Source of the DNA: Phaeocystidibacter marisrubri
GTDB taxonomy: Bacteria; Bacteroidota; Bacteroidia; Flavobacteriales; Schleiferiaceae
Reading direction: 5' to 3'
Length of the DNA stretch: 64,000 bases
Assembly (NCBI RefSeq): GCF_008933165.1
Contig: NZ_WBVQ01000001.1
Coordinates: 248,001 to 312,000 of the forward strand
A model generated the notes under the pieces. That model did not search any database. It saw nothing but the letters and a program-made list of their open reading frames with translations, and was not told the DNA's origin. Below are positions 36,452-45,907 of this stretch, piece by piece. A program made the position numbers and the translations under genes. Position 1 is the stretch's first letter. Every line of letters begins with the position of its first letter.

Positions 36452-37063
36452 TCAAAAAGTTCCGAATAAGACGCCGGCCCAAATGAAGAAACGAACGTAT
36501 CGAATTAATGCAACCCGGGCGAACAAGCTCATTCGAATTCCCGCTAACCCTGCAATCATAGAGATGAGAGGATAGGGGAGTGGGGTAAGGGCGGCGATAG
36601 CGATAAGCAGACCGCCATATTTTTTAATTTGTTTGATTTGAAGACTGAATTTTTGATCCACCCAATCGTGGATTCTAGGTAAACGGTAGAGTCGGGTTCC
36701 AATGATGAAAGAGATCAAACCGCCGGCATAGCTCACTGTCGCAAGTATGCCTACCATCAAGTAGGGTTGGGGGAACGATTTCGCCCAAACTATGAAGGCC
36801 TCGGGAGGAAGTACGCCTACAATTACTTCGCTGGCAAAAAGCCAAGAAATGACAGCCCATGTGCTGTACTTTTCAGTGATTTCTTCAGAAAAATCACTGA
36901 AGTTAAAAACGTACTTATTCAGTAACCAAGCTGCCGCTGCAAATACGGCTAGAAAGAGGAGTAACCGCAGAAGGTTTTTCCCCATAAATTTATAACCACC
37001 CGAAATACGAAAGTAACGATGAAGGGTAATCTGTCTGTTCCAAAACTTTTTGATTGGCGACAT
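36452..37063 (-). CDS. VTT/SNARE-associated (DedA-like) membrane protein
   Basis: The 203-residue protein (start MSPIKKFW) has hydrophobic segments at about 28-50, 68-85, 95-120, 150-170 and 180-200. It has the VTT-type re-entrant features GVLPPEAFIVWA and TPLPYPLISMIAG, characteristic of DedA/TMEM41-like proteins that move phospholipids across membranes. Alternative starts at 37093 and 36985 exist. Single gene between pheT and the papain-like gene. Confidence 0.8.
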   Translation of the reverse strand: MSPIKKFWNRQITLHRYFRISGGYKFMGKNLLRLLLFLAVFAAAAWLLNKYVFNFSDFSEEITEKYSTWAVISWLFASEVIVGVLPPEAFIVWAKSFPQPYLMVGILATVSYAGGLISFIIGTRLYRLPRIHDWVDQKFSLQIKQIKKYGGLLIAIAALTPLPYPLISMIAGLAGIRMSLFARVALIRYVRFFIWAGVLFGTF

Positions 37064-37186
37064 CTTGAGATATACTTGATCCGTTGAGGACATCCGTGAA
37101 CAGCGATTTTTGTAAGGTGGATGTGCAATTTAGAAACAAACGGACAGCGGAGAAAGTTTACCCTATAGAATAATTACTCCCTTTCT

Positions 37187-38071
37187 CTAAATTTTGCTCT
37201 CTTCTGGAATATAGCCAACGTCGATGGGCTTGCCTCCCTTTTTGTGCTTTTTGGATGGACGTCGATCTACATCTGCGTCTTCAACGATATAGGCTTCATG
37301 TACCACTTTTTCGAAGAGTTCATAGGCAATCCATCCATATCCATTCTCGCCCCAGTCTTCACCCCAAGAGTTGAGGATTTTATAGGCGCCTCTTCTGTCG
37401 TCATAACCAATAACAACCACAGCGTGACCACCCGTATATCGGTTGGAAGAAACGCGATAAACTTCTCCGTCGGAAAGGTTGTCGAACCACGTGTCTGTTT
37501 CTAAGCCTACCACAACGGGTTTGCCATGAACGAGAAAGGTTTTCATCTGTCCTTCATTCCGGTATTCTACTCTTTTCCATCCGCCAATGACGTATGCTTT
37601 GGCCTCAACTTTAATGGAGTTTCCAGGGATTTTAGAGCAATCTTCATCGTCGTATGGAAAGCTGGTCATGGGAGCTACACCACTTCTTCGCATGAGCTCT
37701 AAGGCTTCCCGCAAATTCGACCCACTGTAACAGTTGTCGCTTATCTGATTGTAAATGAAGGCTGGACTAAACACGTGGTCTTGCTCGGTGGGTGGGCGTT
37801 GGAGTCTGCGAGCTTCTTGATACGATTTCAGGCCGTATGCCAAGGCCCATCCTACGCAGGAAGCCTGACTACCCTGATCTCCTGGCTTGGGAAACCACTT
37901 GCTCAAATCGAATTCCGAAGGGACGTTCTTGAGGAGCTGAATGGATGCCTTCTCGATCTGAACGTAGTCTTCTTGGTTTGCAAAACGAAGACCATTCGCT
38001 CGTTGTGCCGACAGCGAAAGCGACAATGCCAAACTTGCAATGAGTGTCCAGAGAATGAGATGTAAGCGCAC
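37187..38071 (-). CDS. Secreted papain-like (C1A) cysteine protease
   Basis: The 294-residue protein has a signal peptide (1-22, SLSAQ) and a C1A peptidase domain with oxyanion Gln 66, catalytic Cys 72 in SQASCVGWALAYG, His 216 in TGGHAVVVIGYDD and Asn 234 in KILNSWGEDWG. There is no long propeptide of the ERFNIN type; about 30 residues precede the mature-like domain. The start is a GTG, the only one that yields the signal peptide. The tail after residue 270 is Lys-rich. It follows recG by 75 bp. Confidence 0.93.
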   Translation of the reverse strand: MRLHLILWTLIASLALSLSLSAQRANGLRFANQEDYVQIEKASIQLLKNVPSEFDLSKWFPKPGDQGSQASCVGWALAYGLKSYQEARRLQRPPTEQDHVFSPAFIYNQISDNCYSGSNLREALELMRRSGVAPMTSFPYDDEDCSKIPGNSIKVEAKAYVIGGWKRVEYRNEGQMKTFLVHGKPVVVGLETDTWFDNLSDGEVYRVSSNRYTGGHAVVVIGYDDRRGAYKILNSWGEDWGENGYGWIAYELFEKVVHEAYIVEDADVDRRPSKKHKKGGKPIDVGYIPEESKI

Positions 38072-38146
38072 GAGTGTAGTTTAATTCTTCTAACGTTCTG
38101 ATAACGAACGCTAGTCTACCGAAGATAGAAAATCTCGAAGATAGTT

Positions 38147-40252
38147 TTAAGAGATTTTACTCCAGTGAACTTTGCCTTTGTTTTGTGCTACAAAGAACGT
38201 TCTGGTTTGAGCGTGTTCCGGCTTTTCCAATCTAGGGTCTTCTTGGAGGAGGCCTTCGGCTTCTTTCCTTGCCAATTGAAGGAGTTGTCCATCTTTTGAC
38301 AAGTTGGCAATCTTTAAATCCAACATTCCACTTTGGCGCGTCCCCATGAGGTCGCCCGGACCTCTGAGTTGCAGGTCTACATCGGCAATCTCAAAGCCGT
38401 CGTTCGTGCGAACCATGGTTTCCAATCGCGTTTTTGCTTCGTTGCTCAGTTTGTTGCCTGTCATCAAGATGCAATAGCTTTGTTCGGCACCTCTGCCCAC
38501 ACGCCCTCTCAATTGGTGAAGTTGACTGAGGCCAAATCGCTCGGAGCTTTCGATGATCATCAAGCTGGCGTTGGGAACGTTTACACCGACTTCAATAACG
38601 GTGGTGGCTACCATGATTTGGGTTTCACCTTTGGCAAATCGCTGCATTTCTGCATCCTTGTCTTCGGCTTTCATTCTGCCATGAACGATGCTCACTTGAT
38701 ACTCTGGACGAGGAAATTCTCTACAGATACTTTCATATCCATCTTCCAAATCCTTGTAATCCATCGTAGAACTCTCCTCAATGAGGGGATAGACCACATA
38801 ACACTGTCTTCCTTTCGCGATTTCATCTTTCATGAATCCGAATACCTGCAATCGATTACTGTCGTATCGATGCACCGTTTTGATGGGCTGTCGGCCTGGA
38901 GGTAATTCATCAATTACGCTGATGTCCAAATCGCCATACAAGCTCATGGCTAGGGTTCGTGGAATTGGCGTAGCGGTCATGATGAGAATGTGTGGGGGAA
39001 TGGTGTTCTTCTTCCACAGTTTGGCCCTTTGAGCAACTCCAAATCGATGCTGTTCATCAATTACAGCCAAACCCAGATTCCTAAACTTCACAGTGGGTTC
39101 AATAAGGGCGTGGGTTCCCACTAGAATGTCCAATTGTCCGTTGAGAAGATCGGCATGTATCTCTTTTCGTCTCGCGGTTTTTGTGCTTCCCGTGAGCAAG
39201 GCAATTCGAACGGGGGTTCCCTCCAGTAGTTCGGCAAGTCCGTTGTAGTGTTGCTGTGCGAGAATTTCTGTTGGAGCCATCAGACAGGCTTGGAAACCGT
39301 TATCGATGGCAATCAACATGCTCAAGAGTGCAACTACGGTTTTTCCCGATCCCACATCTCCTTGAACCAAACGATTCATGTGCTTACCGCTTCTGCTATC
39401 ACTCCGAATTTCCTTGAGTACTCTCTTTTGGGCACCTGTTAATTCGAAGGGTAAGTTGTTTTTGTAGAAGTTGTTGAAGGTGTCTCCAACTTCTCCAAAT
39501 ACTTGTCCCGGAGTCTGCTTGGTCTTCAGGTCCTTTTGAAGTAAGAGAGCTATTTGAATGAAGTAGAACTCCTCAAATTTTAGGCGGTTCCTGGCGATCT
39601 CCAGTCGTTCCAGCGACTGAGGGAAATGAACTTCAAACAGGGCGGCTTCTCTACTTGGCCATTTGTAATGTTCAAGAATTCGGCTCGGTAAATTTTCCCG
39701 AATCAAACCCTTGACTTGTGGTAGGAGTACGCGGGTGAGTTTCGAAATACCTCGGGCATTTAATCCCTTGTTCGTCAGTTTTTCCGTGCTGTTGTAAACC
39801 GGTTGAAGTCCTTGTATGGGAGATTTTGTGAAATCTTCCGCGAGTTCCAATTCTGGATGAGGAAAGGAGTACTTGCCTTTAAAGTAATTGGGCTTGCCAA
39901 ATAGGACGTATTCCTTCCCCATTTGAAGGGATTTCGCAATCCATTGTGCTCCTTTGAACCACACCAATTCAACTCGGCCTGTAGCATCTTCAAACTGAGC
40001 TACTAGTCGTTTTTTTCGGGCAGCACCTATTTCTTGCATAGAAGTGATTCTTCCTCTCAGCTGAACTTCGGCGGCCGCAGATTGAAGCTCATTTACCGTA
40101 TAGAACTTAGAGCGGTCAATGTATCGAAACGGGTAAGTATGTAGCAGGTCCTCAAATGTGTGGATGCCCATTTCCGTTTTCAGAGCATCAGCCTTTGCTG
40201 GACCAACGCCTTTCAAGAATTCTATCGGTGTTTTGAGAAGATCTCTCTCCAT
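38147..40252 (-). CDS. recG: ATP-dependent DNA helicase RecG
   Basis: This branch-migrating helicase rescues stalled forks and processes Holliday junctions. The 701 residues show the N-terminal wedge/OB domain (PIEFLKGVGPAKADAL), Walker A GDVGSGKT, DEQHRFGVAQRAKLW, TATPIPRTLAMSLYGDLD, and the C-terminal GRVGRGAEQSYC and GPGDLMGTRQSG. The start at 40252 is the family start; the upstream extension would overlap the divergent peptidase promoter. Confidence 0.97.
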   Translation of the reverse strand: MERDLLKTPIEFLKGVGPAKADALKTEMGIHTFEDLLHTYPFRYIDRSKFYTVNELQSAAAEVQLRGRITSMQEIGAARKKRLVAQFEDATGRVELVWFKGAQWIAKSLQMGKEYVLFGKPNYFKGKYSFPHPELELAEDFTKSPIQGLQPVYNSTEKLTNKGLNARGISKLTRVLLPQVKGLIRENLPSRILEHYKWPSREAALFEVHFPQSLERLEIARNRLKFEEFYFIQIALLLQKDLKTKQTPGQVFGEVGDTFNNFYKNNLPFELTGAQKRVLKEIRSDSRSGKHMNRLVQGDVGSGKTVVALLSMLIAIDNGFQACLMAPTEILAQQHYNGLAELLEGTPVRIALLTGSTKTARRKEIHADLLNGQLDILVGTHALIEPTVKFRNLGLAVIDEQHRFGVAQRAKLWKKNTIPPHILIMTATPIPRTLAMSLYGDLDISVIDELPPGRQPIKTVHRYDSNRLQVFGFMKDEIAKGRQCYVVYPLIEESSTMDYKDLEDGYESICREFPRPEYQVSIVHGRMKAEDKDAEMQRFAKGETQIMVATTVIEVGVNVPNASLMIIESSERFGLSQLHQLRGRVGRGAEQSYCILMTGNKLSNEAKTRLETMVRTNDGFEIADVDLQLRGPGDLMGTRQSGMLDLKIANLSKDGQLLQLARKEAEGLLQEDPRLEKPEHAQTRTFFVAQNKGKVHWSKIS

Positions 40253-40257
40253 GTACC

Positions 40258-40265
40258 CAAAAATG
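40258..40265 (-). promoter_or_regulatory. Possible -7 box of recG
   Basis: On the minus strand this reads CATTTTTG, one base off TAnnTTTG, ending 5 nt before the ATG. Confidence 0.35.
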
Positions 40266-40318
40266 ATGAATTCCTTTGATATGGTGGCCTTTTTCACTTC
40301 ACTGAAATGGGAAAATTC

Positions 40319-40326
40319 TATCTTCG
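40319..40326 (+). promoter_or_regulatory. Possible -7 box of the M1 aminopeptidase gene
   Basis: TATCTTCG is one base off TAnnTTTG and ends 5 nt before the ATG at 40332, repeating the leaderless spacing. Confidence 0.4.
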
Positions 40327-40331
40327 AAAGC

Positions 40332-42728
40332 ATGTTAAAGTACTTGCTCCTTTGTATACCACTCTCTTTGAGTGCCCAACAATATGAAGTAGATGACGCT
40401 GTTCCGCGTGAATTAATAGTAGATCAGGATAGTCTCCATGCAGATCTGTTTTTTGAACCAGAAGATGGGATTGTAGAGGGAACCGTCCATTTGTATGTGC
40501 ATAAAATGGAGCGAACCGACTCCATTTGGCTGGATGCAAAACCGTCCATTTCTGTGGTTAACCCGCCTCGATTTAATGGTGGGGAAGTGACTTGGAGTAG
40601 GGAAGAGCAAGGTATCGTGCTGCGTCCATCGAGTGAATGGGAAGAGTCGGAAATAGAAATCGACTTTTCTTCTCGGCCCTTCAAAGGGGTGTATTTTAAT
40701 GGATGGGATGATCCGTCTGGAAAGGCCCGTAGGCAGATATTTACTCAGGGTCAGGGGATTGATCACCGACATTGGCTTCCGCATGTGGATGCTCAGAATG
40801 ACAAGCTAATGACGTCTTTGAGTATCACATTTGATAGTGATTTCCAAGTCCTAGCTAATGGTGAGCTTGTTTCTAAAGCTAGTGAAGGGGCGGAAATGAC
40901 CACCTGGACATACGTCATGCATCATCCACATTCTTCTTATTTAATGGCCTTTGTAATAGGGAAGTATCATGAAACTGTTGTAGGGGAATCGCCGTTTAGA
41001 GCGGTTTATATGTATGAAGATTTAGATGATGCCTATCCAACCACTTACTATGCAAACGATCAAGTTTGGACGTATCTGAACGATCGAATTGGCTATCCTT
41101 TTGTGTGGAGTGCCTACCGCCAAGCTCCTGTGGCAAACTTTCCACACGGCGCCATGGAGAATACGTGTATGACCATCTTTTCAGAGGTGTTCATTGCAGA
41201 TAGCGCAAGTTTTGCAGATAGAAACTATGTGTATGTGAACGCTCATGAGTTAGCGCATCATTGGTTTGGAGATTTGGTAACCGTTCCAAGTTCACATGAT
41301 TTCTGGTTGCATGAAGGTTTTGCAACATATTACCAAATGGAAGCAGAGCGAGCTGTGTTTGGGCATGAGCACTACACTTATGAATGGATGAAAGCCCTCG
41401 ATTTGGTTCGAACGGCTAATGAGGTTGACGCTTTTCCGCTTCAACATTCCAAGGCCGGAAGCCACCGATTCTATCAATTGGGGGCATTGACCTTGCGAGC
41501 TTTAGAGCACGAAGTAGGTACGACCGTTTTTGACAGCGCCATTGTCCGATACTTGGAGCAGAATGCCTTCGGTTTAGTGACCACCTCTACGTTTAAGAAT
41601 GTAATGGAAGAAACATGTGAGTGTGAGCTCGATGATTTTTTTGCAGCGTATGTGGAGAAACCGCATGAATCTACCGGATATGTTGACTACCAAATTGACG
41701 AATCTACCAAGGCACTAGTCATTCGTGCAAAGCAATGGAATAAATGGGGTGAACCACTTCCTATACACCGCCTTCATGTTCGCATTTGGAAGGATGAGTT
41801 TGAATATGAAGATCGATTTATCAACTTTGAAAAGGATACTTGGAGCGAGCTGTTTCGATTTGAAGATCGCTGGACAGTTGTAGAGTTTGATCCGTACCAT
41901 CATTATCCCATTGACTGGAAAATCGAATTGCCCGACTCTATGGCGATTAACATGGCAATGATGTGCTCTCCATACACTCAAGCGAGGGTGGTTTCTCAAA
42001 TAGATCTCGAATCGGAGTACTTTCGCGATTTAGCTGGGTTGATGATGGATATTGGTCCTCAGTGTACTCGGGATTCACTGATGTCTCGCGCAGCTAAAGA
42101 GCGACCAGAGAACTTTGAGGAAATCATGTTCATGGCGATGATTCTTTCTGAGGACATTAACAGTGTAGGGCATTTTGCTCGTCTTTTTCCGTTCTCAGAA
42201 CTTGATGAAAAGCAGGTTGATGGAATGATTTTGGCCCTTCGCGACACTTCTTCTTTGAGTGATGCAAACGCACTCAAAGTGGCATTTTCAATCATAGGTT
42301 CAAACAGGAATTCCATCCCAGATGTGCTAGAAGCACTGGATACGCGAAGTGGTGGATTGGATCACGATATTGACTTGTTCTGTGCGTATTTGACTGTAGC
42401 CATCAAAGGGCGTTCGGATGTAGCCGGTCTGCCGCGCTTACTCGATTTTGCAGGGCCTAGTTATTCGAATGACATCCGACAATCGGCATGGGATTACCTG
42501 TCTATGTTGAAATATTCAGGTGAAGATTTACGAGAGATTCAATACGCTGCCTTGACGAGCAGACATCGACACCTTCGCAACGCAGCGGTGAAAAGGGCAA
42601 AGGAATATTTGAGCACCATGAACCGAAATCGCGAGATCCGTGAGATACAATTTGCGCTCAAGGATGCTCATCCAGATGATATTGCAAGAGTTGAACGTAT
42701 CTTAGACATCCAATTGGACCTAGACTAA
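40332..42728 (+). CDS. M1-family metallo-aminopeptidase, exported
   Basis: The 798-residue protein has a signal peptide (1-17, SLSAQ) and the M1 plan: an N-terminal saddle domain, the GAMEN exopeptidase motif (273-277), the zinc site HELAH (305-309) with Glu 328 in WLHEGFATY, then a helical C-terminal domain. It has no type IX sorting domain, so a periplasmic or membrane-bound location is likely. The start at 40332 gives the signal peptide. Divergent from recG; the next gene begins 7 bp after the stop. Confidence 0.94.
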   Translation: MLKYLLLCIPLSLSAQQYEVDDAVPRELIVDQDSLHADLFFEPEDGIVEGTVHLYVHKMERTDSIWLDAKPSISVVNPPRFNGGEVTWSREEQGIVLRPSSEWEESEIEIDFSSRPFKGVYFNGWDDPSGKARRQIFTQGQGIDHRHWLPHVDAQNDKLMTSLSITFDSDFQVLANGELVSKASEGAEMTTWTYVMHHPHSSYLMAFVIGKYHETVVGESPFRAVYMYEDLDDAYPTTYYANDQVWTYLNDRIGYPFVWSAYRQAPVANFPHGAMENTCMTIFSEVFIADSASFADRNYVYVNAHELAHHWFGDLVTVPSSHDFWLHEGFATYYQMEAERAVFGHEHYTYEWMKALDLVRTANEVDAFPLQHSKAGSHRFYQLGALTLRALEHEVGTTVFDSAIVRYLEQNAFGLVTTSTFKNVMEETCECELDDFFAAYVEKPHESTGYVDYQIDESTKALVIRAKQWNKWGEPLPIHRLHVRIWKDEFEYEDRFINFEKDTWSELFRFEDRWTVVEFDPYHHYPIDWKIELPDSMAINMAMMCSPYTQARVVSQIDLESEYFRDLAGLMMDIGPQCTRDSLMSRAAKERPENFEEIMFMAMILSEDINSVGHFARLFPFSELDEKQVDGMILALRDTSSLSDANALKVAFSIIGSNRNSIPDVLEALDTRSGGLDHDIDLFCAYLTVAIKGRSDVAGLPRLLDFAGPSYSNDIRQSAWDYLSMLKYSGEDLREIQYAALTSRHRHLRNAAVKRAKEYLSTMNRNREIREIQFALKDAHPDDIARVERILDIQLDLD

Positions 42729-42735
42729 TCATCTC

Positions 42736-44094
42736 TTGAACGATAGAAGCGACAAATTACTACGCATCCTACAGTGGCTGGGTGATTTGGTATTACTTAA
42801 TGCCAGCTTCGCCGTGTCCGCTTGGTTGCGTTTTGACGATTTACGAGTAGAGAATGAAGAGTATTACAACTACTACATCCAGTTGTTGGTGTTCTTTAAC
42901 TTGAGTTGGTCCTTGATTGGTGTAGGACTGGGGATTTACAATCTCCGACCTGGCACGGAGATTCGGACGGCACTCGGTAGGGCAATGAACGCGCTTGCTG
43001 CACACGGAATATTATTCGCCATTCTCGCTGTTAGTTTAAAGGGGGAATATTATTCGCGTCTCTTCTTGATCTATTTTTACTCGAGCTTCACAATGGGAAT
43101 ACTCATCTTTCGAGGGGTTTTTATTTCGTTCTGGAGATCTTGGCAAAAGAAGGGGAAATACGCGCGATCAGTTTGGTTGGTGGGAAATGGAAACGCAATT
43201 GCGGATTTTCAAAAGGAATTAGACCATCATCCCGAGTATGGCTATCGCGTCATTACATCTCCCAAAACACCTGAGGAAGCGGCAGAAATGCTGGCCTCGG
43301 GAGTACGACCTGCTGAAATGTACGTTTCACTCCTGCGTGGAGATGAGTCCATTGATCAGTGGTATGTTCTGGCAGAACAAGAGGGAATTCGATTCCGCTT
43401 TTTGCCCGATTTAAAGTGGACCAATATCCGACATGCTCGCGTGGATTTGATGGGGGAAATTCCGGTACTTATTCCTCGAAAAGAGCCGCTTGGTTATTGG
43501 CATAGTCGCGTCATAAAGCGAACGTTTGATATCGTGTTTTCAACCATTATTGTTCTCGGAGTGCTTTCGTGGTTTTTGCCACTTCTTGCGGTTATTATTC
43601 GATTGGATTCTAAGGGCAACCCCTTCTTTGGTCAGGTGAGATCGGGGTTGAACGGTGAAGAGTTCACTTGTCTGAAGTTGCGAACCATGGTGGTGAACCA
43701 TGGAGATGAGAGTGTACAAGCATCGGCACAGGACACGCGCATTACACGTGTTGGCCGTTTTTTACGAAAGCACAACCTTGACGAGTTGCCTCAGTTTATC
43801 AATGTGTTGCTAGGGCAGATGAGCATTGTAGGCCCACGTCCGCATATGATCGCCCATACCGAGAGTTACCGTCACAAGGTAGAGGCCTTCATGGTTCGTC
43901 ATTGGGTGAAGCCGGGAATTACCGGTATGGCTCAAGTGATGGGGTATCGCGGTGAAACTAAGGAAGATACAGATATGTCAGATCGCGTGAACGCAGATGT
44001 GTATTACCTAGAGCATTGGTCGCTCTTACTCGATGTTAAAATCTTCTTCTGGACCATTTGGAATATGGTAACAGGTAGGAAGTCAGGAGTTTAG
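42736..44094 (+). CDS. Exopolysaccharide polyprenyl glycosylphosphotransferase
   Basis: The 452-residue membrane enzyme transfers a sugar-1-phosphate to undecaprenyl phosphate, the first step of capsule or exopolysaccharide assembly. It has four N-terminal transmembrane helices (about 12-120), a CoA-binding-like middle domain, a further helix (about 262-285) and the bacterial sugar transferase domain with FTCLKLRTM, LRKHNLDELPQFINVL, MSIVGPRPHM and KPGITGMAQV. The start is a TTG; there is no in-frame ATG before residue 80 or so and a stop lies just upstream. Two glycosyltransferase genes follow on the other strand. Confidence 0.92.
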   Translation: MNDRSDKLLRILQWLGDLVLLNASFAVSAWLRFDDLRVENEEYYNYYIQLLVFFNLSWSLIGVGLGIYNLRPGTEIRTALGRAMNALAAHGILFAILAVSLKGEYYSRLFLIYFYSSFTMGILIFRGVFISFWRSWQKKGKYARSVWLVGNGNAIADFQKELDHHPEYGYRVITSPKTPEEAAEMLASGVRPAEMYVSLLRGDESIDQWYVLAEQEGIRFRFLPDLKWTNIRHARVDLMGEIPVLIPRKEPLGYWHSRVIKRTFDIVFSTIIVLGVLSWFLPLLAVIIRLDSKGNPFFGQVRSGLNGEEFTCLKLRTMVVNHGDESVQASAQDTRITRVGRFLRKHNLDELPQFINVLLGQMSIVGPRPHMIAHTESYRHKVEAFMVRHWVKPGITGMAQVMGYRGETKEDTDMSDRVNADVYYLEHWSLLLDVKIFFWTIWNMVTGRKSGV

Positions 44095-44144
44095 TTCTGG
44101 TTATTTATTTCCATTTTCTCGAATCATTTGTCTCTTTCCGGTAG

Positions 44145-44152
44145 TACATTTG
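44145..44152 (+). promoter_or_regulatory. -7 box of the 2OG-Fe(II) oxygenase gene
   Basis: TACATTTG is a perfect TAnnTTTG, ending 7 nt before the ATG. A TTTG lies 14 bp upstream, a little closer than the normal -33 spacing. Confidence 0.5.
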
Positions 44153-44159
44153 TAGTCAA

Positions 44160-44780
44160 ATGTCAGCATTATCGTTGTTTGACCGTATCGCTGATGGATT
44201 AGCAGATACAGGTTACTTCTCGATTCCCAATTTTGTGTCTCGGGATGAAGCGTTAGCTATTCGCGACATAGCCATTCGACACAAAGAAGAAGGCGAATTT
44301 CGAAGAGCAGGTATTGGGAAGCAGATTGAATATCAACTCGAAAAAGACATTCGAGGGGATGAGATTTTGTGGATTGATAATGAGGATACAGCTCCCAGTA
44401 TTAAGTCCTATCTCCAGCGCATGGAGGAACTTCAGAATTTTCTAAATTATACGTGTTTTCTTGGCCTGAAGGAATACGAGATCCATTTTGCGGTCTATCC
44501 AAAAGGTACTAGATATGCTCGTCATTCGGATCGATTTAAGAACAATCCCCATCGAGTGATCAGCTTTGTTCTCTACTTAAATCCCGATTGGGAGGAGGAA
44601 GATGGTGGACAGTTGGCTATTTATTTGGAAGGTAAAGATCCCGTCTTCATTCTTCCAGAAGCAGGGAAGTTGGTGTGTTTCAGATCCGAAATTGAACACG
44701 AGGTTCTGGAGTGCAATCGCGCGCGATACAGCCTAACGGGATGGTTGTTGGATCAACCTGTCGGCTTAACCTTCTTGTGA
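44160..44780 (+). CDS. 2OG-Fe(II) oxygenase (prolyl 4-hydroxylase-like)
   Basis: The 206-residue enzyme carries the double-stranded beta-helix iron site His 122 and Asp 124 (YARHSD), His 180 (EIEHEVL), and Arg 189 for 2-oxoglutarate (RARYSLTGW). It resembles stand-alone bacterial P4H-like oxygenases (PiuC/P4Hc type), which hydroxylate proteins such as elongation factor Tu. The substrate is unproven here. Its stop lies 1 bp from the convergent glycosyltransferase stop. Confidence 0.9.
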   Translation: MSALSLFDRIADGLADTGYFSIPNFVSRDEALAIRDIAIRHKEEGEFRRAGIGKQIEYQLEKDIRGDEILWIDNEDTAPSIKSYLQRMEELQNFLNYTCFLGLKEYEIHFAVYPKGTRYARHSDRFKNNPHRVISFVLYLNPDWEEEDGGQLAIYLEGKDPVFILPEAGKLVCFRSEIEHEVLECNRARYSLTGWLLDQPVGLTFL

Positions 44781-44781
44781 G

Positions 44782-45870
44782 TTAAATCCGAACTTGGCTA
44801 AAGACGAGTTCGTACTGTTCAGCTATCGACTTCCAGTTGTACTTTTCGCGAATCGCGTTGGTGTTTCGCTTGATCATCTGTAATGTCTTATCGTCTTTTT
44901 CAACGGTGTCAATCCAATGGGATACTTCATCGGAATTGCTGAAGTAATAGGCGTTTTCGTCGGTGACAGATCGGTTGAATGGATTGTCGTGTGCAACGAT
45001 TGTAGCACCGCATGCCATGGCCTCTAGTAGAGATGGATTTGTTCCGCCTACGCTGTGACCGTGAAAATAGAGGTGACAATGATGCCTGAGGTTATCTACA
45101 ATTTCCTTGTTGTATTCCGCATTGAGAAAGCGAATTCGAGCATCTTTAAAATCTCGTATAAGCTCCTGACCATATTTTGTGTCGAGATTGCCCATCACGA
45201 GGGTTATTCGTTGAGATGCAGCATATTTAACTCCCGAAAGAATTTCTCGAATGTGGTTTTCAGGCTCCATTCGAGCGATGAGAAGATTGTATTCGCCCGG
45301 TTGAATACTGTAGGGTTCCAATACCGCTGGGTTAGGCGACTTTAATATGTCGGCTCCGTAAGGGATGAACACTGCTTGTCCGCCAAATTTATCGTGTAGG
45401 TATTTCTCAATGGCGATATTGTCGCCAACCATGAGGTGAGAATGGCGAGCGGCCCATCGCTCAGATCTCAACAAGAATTTTTGCGTGAGCTTGTTGTACT
45501 TACTGCGCTTCCATTCCAATCCGTCCATGTTGGTTACAATCCGAGCACTTTTGGGCAACATCCATTGCCATATCCCACTGGAGGTGTACCCTAATTGTAG
45601 AATGACATCGAATTGTCTCCAGTGTGCATCAAAGATTTGGTTGAAGTCGTAGATGAATTGTCCAACTGTTCCAAACCGGTGCTCGGGGTCGTATTTATGG
45701 ATAATTCGAACTCCCTTGAACTCTTTGTTGGCATAGGGGTGGCGGTGACCGTTGTATACGAATACAGAGTGTCCCATTTTGACGAGTCGAACCGAAAGCT
45801 GCTCGGCTAATTCTTCAAATCCTCCATATCTATTGGGAATGCCGCGAGACCCAATGATGCCAATTCTCAT
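44782..45870 (-). CDS. Glycosyltransferase (DUF1972-GT4 type)
   Basis: The 362-residue GT-B enzyme begins MRIGIIGSRGIPNRYGGFEE, the hallmark of the DUF1972 N-terminal domain found in rhamnosyl- and related transferases. Its C-terminal GT4 domain has YLHGHSVGGTNPSLLEAMACG-type donor binding. It probably extends a surface polysaccharide with the sugar transferase across the strand. It is 37 bp downstream of another glycosyltransferase gene. Confidence 0.92.
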   Translation of the reverse strand: MRIGIIGSRGIPNRYGGFEELAEQLSVRLVKMGHSVFVYNGHRHPYANKEFKGVRIIHKYDPEHRFGTVGQFIYDFNQIFDAHWRQFDVILQLGYTSSGIWQWMLPKSARIVTNMDGLEWKRSKYNKLTQKFLLRSERWAARHSHLMVGDNIAIEKYLHDKFGGQAVFIPYGADILKSPNPAVLEPYSIQPGEYNLLIARMEPENHIREILSGVKYAASQRITLVMGNLDTKYGQELIRDFKDARIRFLNAEYNKEIVDNLRHHCHLYFHGHSVGGTNPSLLEAMACGATIVAHDNPFNRSVTDENAYYFSNSDEVSHWIDTVEKDDKTLQMIKRNTNAIREKYNWKSIAEQYELVFSQVRI

Positions 45871-45907
45871 ATTCTGGTTCAGGTTAATGGACTGGAAAGG
45901 TAGTTAA

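Noticed and set aside
40158-40331. Upstream extension of the M1 aminopeptidase
   Set aside because: It would run antisense through the recG start and remove the signal peptide.
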